NCBI GenBank assembly: GCA_016786495.1
Contig: JAEUUJ010000025.1
Location: 1-64,000, forward strand
Direction: 5' to 3'
DNA: 64,000 bases
From: Cyclobacteriaceae bacterium
GTDB lineage: Bacteria > Bacteroidota > Bacteroidia > Cytophagales > Cyclobacteriaceae
Shown: positions 25,684 to 33,845 of the stretch, piece after piece
How the letters are laid out: the number at the start of each line of letters is the position of its first letter
Position numbering within the stretch: position 1 is the stretch's first letter
The notes under the pieces: generated by a model
Databases searched by the model: none
Told to the model about the DNA's origin: nothing
The model's input: only the letters and a program-made list of their open reading frames with translations
Position numbers and translations under genes: made by a program

Positions 25684-26562
25684 ATGAAAGATTCTGTTGT
25701 TCTGGGTATTGACATTGGTGGCTCGCATTTGACAGCAGCGCTGGTGGACGAGGCAACCCGGAAATTTGTACCTGATTCGTACCTGCGCGTGCGGGTTAAT
25801 TCGAAAGGTACAGCCGAAGAAATACTCGGCATCTGGACAAAGGCCATCGAAGATACGTTTCAGGCGTATCCGGTAGCCAACAAAAGAATCGGAATCGCAA
25901 TGCCCGGCCCGTTTGATTATGCCAACGGGATTTCCCTTATTAAAGGACTCGATAAATACGAAGCGCTCTACAAGCTGAATGTGAAACAAATTCTATCCCA
26001 GCGACTGAGTATCTCACCTGCATTCATTTTGATGATGAACGATGCAGCGTGTTTCCTCCGGGGAGAAGTATATTACGGAGCAGCACGAGGTTATCAGGAT
26101 GTAATCGGCATAACGCTGGGTACCGGTACCGGCAGCGCCATGCACCACAACGGTGTTACACACGATGCCAACCTCGGTCCGGCACCGTTTATGGACAGCA
26201 TTGCAGATGAGTATTTCTCCACGCGCTGGTTTGTGAAGCGATACCGGGAGTTAACCGGCACCACGGTGAAAGATGTTAAGGCGTTAACCGATTTGTATCA
26301 AACCGATGCAAACGTTAAAACGATCTTTGCGGAGTTTGTTAAGAACCTGGCGGTATTCCTGGAAGGATTTGTAAAAGCCGAAAAGCCCCAGGTTATTGTG
26401 ATGGGGGGCAACATTGCGCAGTGTTCGGATTTATTTTTGAGTGATCTCACGGCACAGCTCGCGGCCAGAGCGATTACGGTTCCGATTGTGCGGGCAGAAC
26501 TCGGGGAGGAGGCAGCTATTTTAGGCGCTGCCAGTTTGTTTGAATCGAAAACAATATTATAA
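25684..26562 (+). CDS. ROK family sugar kinase
   Basis: A 292-residue cytoplasmic kinase that probably phosphorylates a hexose released in this locus. The N-terminal phosphate-binding loop is GIDIGGSHLTAALVD, followed by RIGIAMPGPFDYANGI. The catalytic Asp lies in LMMNDAACFLRGE, and the second phosphate loop is GITLGTGTGSAM. The zinc motif CxCGxxGCxE of many ROK proteins is missing; a region DANLGPAPFMDSIADEY takes its place. This suggests a subfamily without structural zinc. Family members include glucokinases, fructokinases and mannokinases. By context with GH130 and the isomerase-like cupin, mannose is the best guess, but the sequence does not prove it. Confidence 0.85.
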   Translation: MKDSVVLGIDIGGSHLTAALVDEATRKFVPDSYLRVRVNSKGTAEEILGIWTKAIEDTFQAYPVANKRIGIAMPGPFDYANGISLIKGLDKYEALYKLNVKQILSQRLSISPAFILMMNDAACFLRGEVYYGAARGYQDVIGITLGTGTGSAMHHNGVTHDANLGPAPFMDSIADEYFSTRWFVKRYRELTGTTVKDVKALTDLYQTDANVKTIFAEFVKNLAVFLEGFVKAEKPQVIVMGGNIAQCSDLFLSDLTAQLAARAITVPIVRAELGEEAAILGAASLFESKTIL

Positions 26563-26571
26563 GTTAACACG

Positions 26572-27084
26572 ATGGATTTTCAACTGAAAAGCACCGAACG
26601 CACCGCTGTATTTGAAGAAATCGGCAAGTATCTCGCAGGATTAAACCTTCGGGTTGTATCAAACGACTTCACGCGGCCGTGGGGCGGATTTTTTGTGATC
26701 GATGAGTCGCAGGCCAAACAGTTTGCGGAACTGTTTTTCCCGGGCGTAGATCTCTCTACGCTGCGCATTAGCGGAAAGCTGAGTCCGAAAATTCTTGTGG
26801 TTGAACCGAAGAAGCGGTTGTCGTGGCAGTATCACTACCGACGGGCTGAAATCTGGCGTGCCGTATCAGGCAAAGTAGGCGTGGTGACCAGCCTGACCGA
26901 TGAAGAAAAAGATACCACGCATCTGAATCCCGGTGAGGAAATCAGACTCACACAGGGGCAGCGTCACCGGTTAATGGGTTTGAACGAATGGGGTGTAGTG
27001 GCTGAAATCTGGCAACACACCGATGCTCAGAATCCATCCGATGAAAGTGATATCGTTCGCCTCCAGGATGATTTCGGAAGATAA
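26572..27084 (+). CDS. Cupin protein resembling a sugar-phosphate (mannose-6-phosphate) isomerase
   Basis: A 170-residue one-domain cupin. The region FTRPWGGFFVID (about 33-44) matches the RPWG segment of phosphomannose isomerases, and the metal-binding set can be read as His88 and Glu93 in WQYHYRRAEIW plus His132 in GQRHRLMG. VEPKKRLSWQYHYR is typical of class II and archaeal-type isomerase domains. It would convert mannose 6-phosphate to fructose 6-phosphate, linking the locus to glycolysis. It follows the ROK kinase by 9 bases and is the last + strand gene of the locus. The fold is well supported; the substrate is inferred from family and context. Confidence 0.75.
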   Translation: MDFQLKSTERTAVFEEIGKYLAGLNLRVVSNDFTRPWGGFFVIDESQAKQFAELFFPGVDLSTLRISGKLSPKILVVEPKKRLSWQYHYRRAEIWRAVSGKVGVVTSLTDEEKDTTHLNPGEEIRLTQGQRHRLMGLNEWGVVAEIWQHTDAQNPSDESDIVRLQDDFGR

Positions 27085-27193
27085 GTTTATTACCAACGAC
27101 TCGATAAACAGTTTGATTTCTGATTTCAACGTTGAACAAAATGTCAACCTGATCTTGTGGAACGTTGAACCTTAAACTTTTGAATCTTAAACC

Positions 27194-29650
27194 TTACGCA
27201 GCTACCGTATCGTTGGGTTCTTTTCTAAGTGTCCATCCAATGCTTCCGAGAAGTACGAGCAGCATAAGCCATGAGCAGGCTGCGGTAACTTTGTTTCCCA
27301 CGGTGTAAGCCTTCGGCTCAAATTTAAATTCGATGGTGTGCTTGCCGGCCGGAATTTCCAGCGCACGAAGTACATAGTTAACGCGCAGGATAGGCACTTC
27401 CTGATTATCGATGGTGGCGATCCATCCATCCGGATAGTAGATCTCCGAAAACACACCCAGTCCGTTCACCTGTGATTGAGATTCATATTTCAAATAGCGC
27501 GGAGTATGTTCCAGGTTCGTGATCGAAGCAGTGCTGTCGTACTGAACCTGAGGCGCGGTAAACTTCGATGCATCCAGCACGGCCGTGCTTCGCGTATCGA
27601 TGGTGTTGACTTTGGCAAGTTCTTCGTTAGGCGAATTCACGGTGACCAAATTTGCGACAAACCAGGCAGGTCCCGGGGCGGCCTCGTTTACGAGGTAGGC
27701 GTTTGCCTGCTCTCCATAAATAATGTATTTGCAATTCAGCATGTTGAGCGTGCCATAACTGGCGTAGTTGAACTTACCGGTTTGCGCGTCTGCAGAAAGT
27801 TTGTACATGTCGGCATTCAAACAGGAGTCCATCAGATCCTGATACCGGCGAAGAATGGCACCATGGTATCCGGTAACGGAGTTGAAGAAGTATGACGCGC
27901 GGCCACCGTTTTGAGTGTCGTACACCCGGTAATAACTCTTGTCTTTCAACACCTGCTCTTCCGAAGGCTGCAACGCAAATACTGCTTCCCGTTTACGTTT
28001 GTAGTTGTCTTTTGCAAAGTAGCGCTGATCGATTACGGCCAGGTCAATCATCACCATGAAGGCGATGAATCCGGAAATAATCCACGGGGCAAGTTTTTTC
28101 ATCAGGTTGAAATAAATCACGATGAAGATTGCCGCGATAAACGCCAGTGAGCGGAAGGCATCACCGCGCATCAGCGATTCACGGTCGTCACGCAACGCAC
28201 TCAAAAACCAGTTCGGGAGAGCTTCTTCGCCCTCGCGCGTGAACGCCAGCATTCCTCCGAACAAAAGCAGCAGCAAACAAACGCCACCGGTTAGCCCAAG
28301 GGCAATCCAGAGTTTCTTTTTGATTTCAGCATTGACTCCTTTTTCGAATAATTTTTCCAGTCCCAGTAATCCCAACAGGGGCATAGCCAGGAACGCCATC
28401 GCCAGCGCAAAAGTCACCGAACGAAACTTGTTGTATCCCGGAAGGTGATCAAAAAGGAAATAATTGAACGCTTCAAAGTTTTTGCCCCAGCTCAGCACGA
28501 TTGCGATAATACTGATGCTCACGAGCCACAAAACATACCTGCGTTCGGCAAACAAAATTCCAATAACAAAAAGGAATACAATGATTGCACTTCCATAATA
28601 CGGAGCGGCTAACGGCTGATCACCCCAATACGGGCTGGTGTAGGGAGCAAGCTGATTGGCTTGTTCGTTGTTGCCTGAATTTATCAGGGCCTGGTATGTT
28701 TCGCTTTTCGGGTTTTGAACGAGGTACTCCTGACTGCTTCCGCCATAGAAATTGGGGACCAAAAACGTAATCGGTTCCAGAATTCCGTTGCTGTACTCAA
28801 ATGCTTTATCGCGATTCATTCCGCTTGACGGAATAGCACGTGTTTGCGCGGGAGGAGTGAGTTCATTTTTACCGCGTGCGGAATACGTAGTATATTCTTT
28901 TACTGCCCAAAGTTGTCCGAAGAATGTACCAGCTGCCAGCAAGGCTGCGGGAATCAGGATGCCGATTGTTTTTGCAAACTCGGCAATCTTCTTTTCGCGG
29001 ATCGCGATGATTAGTTGCATCAGGCCGTATCCTAACACGATCAGGATCATGTAATAGGTTACCTGCAGGTGATTCTCACGCAGGTGGAGGGCAAGTGCGG
29101 CTCCGGTTACTCCGAATCCTAAAACCCGTTTGCCGGAAAACGCGAGATGAATGCCGGCAATGACCAACGGAACCAATGCGGTTGCGCCAATGCGCGCATT
29201 GTGCCCGGCTCCGAGTCCGATAATCATAAATGACGATAGTCCGAAAGCAAATGCACCCGCGATGGCCAGGTATGGCCGGATGCCAAACGCAAGCAGCATG
29301 ATGTAGTAACAGATAAACGCTAAAAAGATATTTGAAACCGGATGCGGGAGTGATAGCGTGAGCGCACGTTTTAAAAACCCGATGGCCGTGTTTCCCCACT
29401 GCACGCTCACCATGTACGCTGGCATACCGCTGTACATGGCCGGAGCCCACAAACCTTCTTCACCGGTTTGATTGCGGTAGTCGGCAAGCGCTTTCGAACC
29501 TGCGATCGACTGGGCAATATCGTGTTGAACAAGTGTTTTGTTCTCAAAGAAAACAGGATTAAAAAAGAAAACGGTAACCAGCAGAAACGCGACTACGGCA
29601 ACGAGGTGCGGGAAAACCTGCCGGGTAAAATTGATTTTTTTCATGAGCAC
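27194..29650 (-). CDS. YfhO family integral membrane protein
   Basis: An 818-residue membrane protein with about twelve or more hydrophobic helices. It matches the YfhO-like family by its early motifs: FFNPVFFENKTLVQHDIAQ, GLWAPAMYSGMPAYM, then membrane segments, and a long extracytoplasmic C-terminal part with YRVYDTQNGGRASYFFN and SVTGYHGAILRRYQDLMD. A final helix (AACSWLMLLVLLGSIGW) closes the protein. YfhO relatives are thought to act in glycosylation of envelope polymers in Gram-positive bacteria; in Bacteroidota the role is unknown. The start could be the ATG at 29644. It is convergent with the glycan locus and is not part of it. Confidence 0.82.
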   Translation of the reverse strand: MLMKKINFTRQVFPHLVAVVAFLLVTVFFFNPVFFENKTLVQHDIAQSIAGSKALADYRNQTGEEGLWAPAMYSGMPAYMVSVQWGNTAIGFLKRALTLSLPHPVSNIFLAFICYYIMLLAFGIRPYLAIAGAFAFGLSSFMIIGLGAGHNARIGATALVPLVIAGIHLAFSGKRVLGFGVTGAALALHLRENHLQVTYYMILIVLGYGLMQLIIAIREKKIAEFAKTIGILIPAALLAAGTFFGQLWAVKEYTTYSARGKNELTPPAQTRAIPSSGMNRDKAFEYSNGILEPITFLVPNFYGGSSQEYLVQNPKSETYQALINSGNNEQANQLAPYTSPYWGDQPLAAPYYGSAIIVFLFVIGILFAERRYVLWLVSISIIAIVLSWGKNFEAFNYFLFDHLPGYNKFRSVTFALAMAFLAMPLLGLLGLEKLFEKGVNAEIKKKLWIALGLTGGVCLLLLLFGGMLAFTREGEEALPNWFLSALRDDRESLMRGDAFRSLAFIAAIFIVIYFNLMKKLAPWIISGFIAFMVMIDLAVIDQRYFAKDNYKRKREAVFALQPSEEQVLKDKSYYRVYDTQNGGRASYFFNSVTGYHGAILRRYQDLMDSCLNADMYKLSADAQTGKFNYASYGTLNMLNCKYIIYGEQANAYLVNEAAPGPAWFVANLVTVNSPNEELAKVNTIDTRSTAVLDASKFTAPQVQYDSTASITNLEHTPRYLKYESQSQVNGLGVFSEIYYPDGWIATIDNQEVPILRVNYVLRALEIPAGKHTIEFKFEPKAYTVGNKVTAACSWLMLLVLLGSIGWTLRKEPNDTVAA

Positions 29651-29721
29651 AATTTAGCCCTGCAAAATAGCAAAATCGACCGGGTATTTTGTTCCGGTTA
29701 CGGAACGGCATAAAATGAACA

Positions 29722-29740
29722 TGCCGGCTGAGGGCCGGCA
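29722..29740 (-). terminator. Probable terminator of the sigma factor operon
   Basis: A perfect 7-bp inverted repeat, TGCCGGC and GCCGGCA with a 5-base loop, lies 27 bp after the stop of the outer membrane protein gene. On the minus strand it is followed by TGTTCATTTTA, a T-rich but interrupted tail. Confidence 0.55.
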
Positions 29741-29767
29741 CATTCGGGGTATGCTAACAGGTAATCG

Positions 29768-30760
29768 TTAGAACGTCACACCAAAGCTGAAGGCATTGAG
29801 TTTCGGGCCTTTGCCGGTTGCGAACAGTTCGTTCATATCGTAGTTGAGAAAGAAATCGGCCGAGCGAACGCCAACCTGCAGGCGTAAGCCGTAGCGGAAG
29901 TTGTTCAGATAAAAGTTATCGCGGTTGCGGTCGCGCTGACGGTCGCCATCTTCGTCTTTATAAACCTGACGTGCCCAACTGCCGATGCGATAGCCCGCAT
30001 AAGGGCCCACGCCAATCCGAAAGCCCGAGTTATACGTTCTCCATTTTCTGCCACCGCGTTCATCACCGAAGCTGAACATCGGTACGGCTGAAATATTAAG
30101 GTACGTTACGCCTAGTTTACTTTTGATGAAGGATACATCGCGGAGATCTTCTTCAAACGCTACGCCATCATCTTCTTTAACAACCTGGGTATTGTCGTTC
30201 TGGAACCGGAAAATACTCCAGCTTACTCCAAGGCCCCACTCCATATAAAAATGATTGGTGATCGGAGTGCGCTGCACGGAATTTAATCCGAAGTGCCACG
30301 ATCCCCACGGACGGATGGCATAGGCCGCACCCGCTTCGTCGGGGAACTTACCATCCTCCAGGTAGCTGCTCAGTCCCAAGTCCACATTAAATGCATGGCG
30401 TGTGCGGTAGCGATAAAAATGTCGGTTGCGATCGTTATCCCGGTCATCGTTGTCATCGTCATCGTCAGTGCCGGAATACGTCACTACATCGCTTTCTGTT
30501 ACGATGCCCGATTCTGTTTGTGTCTTCGCGGTTGGATTCACCACAACCACCACGCTGTCATTTTTTTCAAGCCGGTTCAGGATATCATCGAACATCGCCT
30601 GAAAATCATATTGCCGGAGTTGTTCGAGGTCGCTTTTATCTTTGATCGTGAACACCATGCGGCTTGTTTTCGCCAGCTCGACCACAACGGTGTCGGTTTT
30701 CTGTGCAAACGATGTGAGGGTTGTAAGCAGGATTGCACTGAGGGTTAAAATCTTTTTCAT
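29768..30760 (-). CDS. Outer membrane beta-barrel protein of the ECF sigma operon
   Basis: About 330 residues; the ATG at 30760 (MKKILTLSAILLTTLTSFAQ) gives a clean signal peptide. An N-terminal periplasmic part with KTDTVVVELAKTSRMVFTIKD and a coil-like region comes first, then a very acidic-basic spacer (DDDDDNDDRDNDRNR). A C-terminal barrel follows, with strands such as HFGLNSVQRTPITNHFYMEW and YGLRLQVGVRSADFFLNYDM, ending GPKLNAFSFGVTF. The gene is the last of the sigma/anti-sigma/barrel unit. I recognise no named family. It may be a stress or envelope effector under control of that sigma factor. Confidence 0.75.
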   Translation of the reverse strand: MKKILTLSAILLTTLTSFAQKTDTVVVELAKTSRMVFTIKDKSDLEQLRQYDFQAMFDDILNRLEKNDSVVVVVNPTAKTQTESGIVTESDVVTYSGTDDDDDNDDRDNDRNRHFYRYRTRHAFNVDLGLSSYLEDGKFPDEAGAAYAIRPWGSWHFGLNSVQRTPITNHFYMEWGLGVSWSIFRFQNDNTQVVKEDDGVAFEEDLRDVSFIKSKLGVTYLNISAVPMFSFGDERGGRKWRTYNSGFRIGVGPYAGYRIGSWARQVYKDEDGDRQRDRNRDNFYLNNFRYGLRLQVGVRSADFFLNYDMNELFATGKGPKLNAFSFGVTF

Positions 30761-30771
30761 ACGTTCGTTCA

Positions 30772-31464
30772 TTAGTTCTCGCCTTTCTTTTTACCGAAGT
30801 TCAGCGCAAGAAGTTCATCTTTCTTTTGCCGGAGATCAGCCAGGCCCGCCTCTGAATTTTTTGCAGCGTAAGCAAGTCCGATCAGCTTCTGTATTCCAGA
30901 TGCATCTTTGTTTTCAGGCGTTGCTTCAGGTGATAACTTTTTCTTTAGGAACTTTGATTTTACCTCATCGGATGTGTACACAATCGTAGTGGATGTTTCG
31001 GTGGGTTGCGGAATAACAACTTCTGCAACAAGTTCTTTTGGTGTTGGTGTAATAATCAGCATAGAATCTTTGACCGGTTGTTCCGATTTTTCAACCGGAG
31101 TTTCAGTCCTGGCCACAGAAGGAGTTTCAAACTTCATGCGTGGTGCCGGATTGGTTTTCTGTGTGACGCGATTCTGATTTTGAATAACCTCTTCTTTTTT
31201 AATTTCCGGTTGTCTGGTTGTATCGACAGGCGTTACAACCGGTTTATCTTTTATCTCGGCAACGCGGCCCGGATCGTTTCCGTAAGGCCAAACCAATATC
31301 GCAGCGGCAGCGAGCAGCACAATGCCTGCAGCGGTGCGTACCCATGCAAGTTTATACACAGGCTTTGAAATATTGTTTTCAATACGGTCCCACGCAGCGG
31401 CAGGAGCGGGACGCTGAAAATTTTCAAGCTTGTCGCGAAATAATTTATCAGGTTGTGATGTCAT
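30772..31464 (-). CDS. Probable anti-sigma factor or membrane regulator
   Basis: A 230-residue protein with a short cytoplasmic N-terminus (DKLFRDKLENFQRPAPAAAWDRIENN), one membrane helix (TAAGIVLLAAAAILVWPYG, about 64-82) and a Pro/Thr/Glu-rich periplasmic part ending in a basic-acidic helix. It overlaps the sigma factor gene by 17 bases, and that gene is directly upstream, which is the normal place for an anti-sigma factor. No zinc-binding HxxxCxxC motif (ZAS domain) is present, so it belongs to the less conserved type common in Bacteroidota. The call rests mainly on position and topology. Confidence 0.65.
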   Translation of the reverse strand: MTSQPDKLFRDKLENFQRPAPAAAWDRIENNISKPVYKLAWVRTAAGIVLLAAAAILVWPYGNDPGRVAEIKDKPVVTPVDTTRQPEIKKEEVIQNQNRVTQKTNPAPRMKFETPSVARTETPVEKSEQPVKDSMLIITPTPKELVAEVVIPQPTETSTTIVYTSDEVKSKFLKKKLSPEATPENKDASGIQKLIGLAYAAKNSEAGLADLRQKKDELLALNFGKKKGEN

Positions 31465-32029
31465 GACGTTGTTGGTTTGATTTCCAATCGTTGTCGGTTA
31501 ATAGCTTTTGTAAGTATGCGCGGGCGCGGCTCAGTTGCGATTTGGAAGTGTTCTCGCTGATGCCGAGTTGATCGGCAATTTCCTTGTGCGAGTAGCCGTC
31601 AATCGCGTACAGGTTAAATACGATGCGATAACCGGAAGGAAGGTCATTGATCATCGTCATCAGGTCTTCGGCTTCGAGGTGATCGCTGAGACTTTTATAA
31701 TCCGGTTCGTAATCGGCCGCTTCCAGTTCGAGTTCCAGGTACATGTTGCGGTTTCTCCGGAGCCAGGTGAGCGCTTCGTTTACCACCACCCTGCGGATCC
31801 ACCCTTCAAAACTTCCTTCACTCTTATATTGATCGATCTTGTCGAGAATTTTGGTGAAGGCCGTTACCAGCACATCTTCCGCTTCCATGGAATCTTTCAC
31901 ATACCGGCAGCAGAGCGCGTACATTTTCGGGGAAAATGTATCGTATAGGCGCTTTTGGGCCGCACGGTCGCCCCTGCGGCATCCTTGAATAAGCTCCTGT
32001 TCGTTCGCCCGGTAAATTTTGAAATCCAT
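31448..32029 (-). CDS. ECF subfamily RNA polymerase sigma factor
   Basis: A 193-residue extracytoplasmic-function sigma factor. Region 2 runs from about residue 15 to 85 (ELIQGCRRGDRAAQKRLYD to FEGWIRRVVVNEALTWLRRN), where it contacts core polymerase and the -10 element. Region 4 is at about 127-180 (INDLPSGYRIVFNLYAIDGY followed by SHKEIADQLGISENTSKSQLSRAR), which reads the -35 element. The linker is long and acidic. It heads the unit with the membrane regulator and outer membrane protein, and the upstream DNA contains a likely ECF-type promoter, so it probably activates itself. Confidence 0.93.
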   Translation of the reverse strand: MDFKIYRANEQELIQGCRRGDRAAQKRLYDTFSPKMYALCCRYVKDSMEAEDVLVTAFTKILDKIDQYKSEGSFEGWIRRVVVNEALTWLRRNRNMYLELELEAADYEPDYKSLSDHLEAEDLMTMINDLPSGYRIVFNLYAIDGYSHKEIADQLGISENTSKSQLSRARAYLQKLLTDNDWKSNQQRHDITT

Positions 32030-32048
32030 TTAAACGGTTCGCTTGTAA

Positions 32049-32084
32049 GATGCCATAACGGTGCCAGGGGTTGCACGGGTGCAA
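32049..32084 (-). promoter_or_regulatory. Candidate autoregulated ECF promoter with palindrome
   Basis: On the minus strand GCAACC (32069-32074) is followed after exactly 16 bp by CATC (32049-32052), matching the GTAACC/CGTC style of ECF-dependent promoters in this phylum as I recall it. A perfect 6-2-6 palindrome (TTGCAC GG GTGCAA, 32071-32084) overlaps the -35 element. The sigma factor ATG is about 20 bp downstream. Confidence 0.45.
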
Positions 32085-32135
32085 AAAATTTTAAAATAAG
32101 GCAGATTTTGAACCGTTTGGTTAATTTGGAGAACC

Positions 32136-33689
32136 TTGAAACGCGTTACGCTATTATTCGTGTTGTTGGCCCCGGTTTTTGCGTGGGCGCAGACTGACAG
32201 CCTGAAACTTCCGGCTGATAGCCTGACCACGGGCGTAAGTGCGAAGATAGATTCACTCCAGAACCGGTTCACTTCTCAGTCCGACAGCATCAAACAATCG
32301 TATGCTACACAAAAGGAAAGAATCAGCAGACTCAGGCAGCGGTATCGGGCGAAGGCCGACAGTGTAAAGCGAATCGGTGTTCTGCAACCGGGTGTTCCGT
32401 CAAATCCGTTGGATACACTGAAACGGCCGGACACCGCTGCGTACACAAAAAAGATTGATAGCCTGGATCAGCAACTCGCCAGCCTGGAAGATCAAACCAT
32501 GAAAGGGATTGACTCGCTGAAAAGTAAAATCACCAACCAGCTTGATAAACTGAAGTTACCGAAGGAGCTGCAAGGCAAGGCGTCAACGCTCACGTCAGCG
32601 ATGGATAAAATAAGCGTGCCATCGTTCGACTCCGATGTTTCCGGCAAGCTGGGGCTCGATAAACTGAACACCGGGTTGCCCGACATCCCGGGGCAGGGTA
32701 GCTTACCCAACACCAATCTGCCCGATGCAGGCTTACCGGACATCAACACCAATCTTCCGGGTACCGAGGTGAAGGCTCCTGATCTGAAAGGAAATTTACC
32801 AGCAACCGATATTAATACCGGCAAGCTGAACGACATCACCGGCCAGGCGGGGGATATTCAAAAGCAGGTTCAGGAAGCTACGGGATCGCAGGAAGGGTTA
32901 AGTAAAACACTCGAAAGCAAAGCAGCAGAACAGGTGAAAGGGTTACCCGACCAGAAACTTCCCGATATGGGTGTGCCGGGCGGTGTGCCGCAAACCAGCG
33001 AGGCTGCACAGCAGCAGGTGATGGAAATGGCGAAGAAGGAAGCGGTAAATCATTTCGCAGGGAAGGAGCAGGTGTTGATGGGCGCCATGGAGAAGATGAG
33101 CAAGTACAAGCAGAAGTACGCCAGCGTAAGCAGTTTGAAAGACATTGAAAATCAAAAACGGTATAATGAATTAATGGGTAAGCCCCTGCGCGAACGACTG
33201 GTTCCGGCCCTCACCTTACAGTTTCAAAGCTGGCGTGACTTCATGCTTGATGTTAACCCGTCAGTAGCCTATCGTTTTACCACACGGTTCAAAGCAGGCT
33301 TAGGCTGGAACCAGCGCGTGGCTTTCAATATTCAGCAACGTACGTATAACGACAATGGCCGGGTGTTCGGGATCCGTTCTTATGGAGAGTATGAATTGAG
33401 AAAAGGCTTTGGTATCCGGCTTGATGTTGAATCGATGTATACGCCCGAGAAGCATCGCAACCCGGTTTCCGATTACGTAGCCGAGCGCAGTTGGGTTTGG
33501 GGAGTGTTGGTGGGCGTGAAGCAAAAGTATCCGATCTATAAAAAGCTGATGGGCAATGCGCAGTTGATGTATAATATTTTTGACAAGGACCATCGCAGTC
33601 CGTACACCGACCGGGTCAACTTCCGCATCGGGCTTGAGCTTACGCTGAAGAAAAAGAAGCAGGATAAAAAGCCTGCCGCAACACCCTAG
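32136..33689 (+). CDS. Secreted protein with coiled-coil N-terminus and barrel-like C-terminus
   Basis: A 517-residue protein starting at a TTG codon: the signal peptide MKRVTLLFVLLAPVFAWAQ begins right there and no ATG lies nearby, so the unusual start is likely real. Residues 20-140 are Ser/Lys/Gln-rich and coiled-coil-like (DSLQNRFTSQSDSIKQSYAT). Then come short repeats with Pro-Asn-Leu-Pro (LPDIPGQGSLPNTNLPDAG, LPDINTNLPGTEV). The last 180 residues (GKPLRERLVPALTLQFQSWR to RVNFRIGLELTL) look like an outer membrane barrel or porin-like part. It is divergent from the sigma operon with 106 bp between them. I recognise no family; envelope location is the only supported role. Confidence 0.75.
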   Translation: MKRVTLLFVLLAPVFAWAQTDSLKLPADSLTTGVSAKIDSLQNRFTSQSDSIKQSYATQKERISRLRQRYRAKADSVKRIGVLQPGVPSNPLDTLKRPDTAAYTKKIDSLDQQLASLEDQTMKGIDSLKSKITNQLDKLKLPKELQGKASTLTSAMDKISVPSFDSDVSGKLGLDKLNTGLPDIPGQGSLPNTNLPDAGLPDINTNLPGTEVKAPDLKGNLPATDINTGKLNDITGQAGDIQKQVQEATGSQEGLSKTLESKAAEQVKGLPDQKLPDMGVPGGVPQTSEAAQQQVMEMAKKEAVNHFAGKEQVLMGAMEKMSKYKQKYASVSSLKDIENQKRYNELMGKPLRERLVPALTLQFQSWRDFMLDVNPSVAYRFTTRFKAGLGWNQRVAFNIQQRTYNDNGRVFGIRSYGEYELRKGFGIRLDVESMYTPEKHRNPVSDYVAERSWVWGVLVGVKQKYPIYKKLMGNAQLMYNIFDKDHRSPYTDRVNFRIGLELTLKKKKQDKKPAATP

Positions 33690-33762
33690 GAGTTCCTGCC
33701 CAGAAAACTTAACAAAAACTTTTTGCAGCAAAATCTGTAAAAATTCGCCATTTCTGTTCAGT

Positions 33763-33785
33763 GGCATAGGAGTTACTCCTATGCC
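33763..33785. promoter_or_regulatory. Perfect 10-3-10 inverted repeat upstream of the RHS operon
   Basis: GGCATAGGAG and CTCCTATGCC are separated by TTA. No T-run follows on either strand, so it is not a typical terminator. It may be an operator, an mRNA hairpin in the RHS leader, or a weak terminator for the preceding gene. It starts 60 bp before the RHS-like gene. Confidence 0.5.
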
Positions 33786-33845
33786 GGAAAATGAATTTCA
33801 AAATATTTCGTTTTTTTCAAACCAAACTTTAAACCTCATCCCTCC

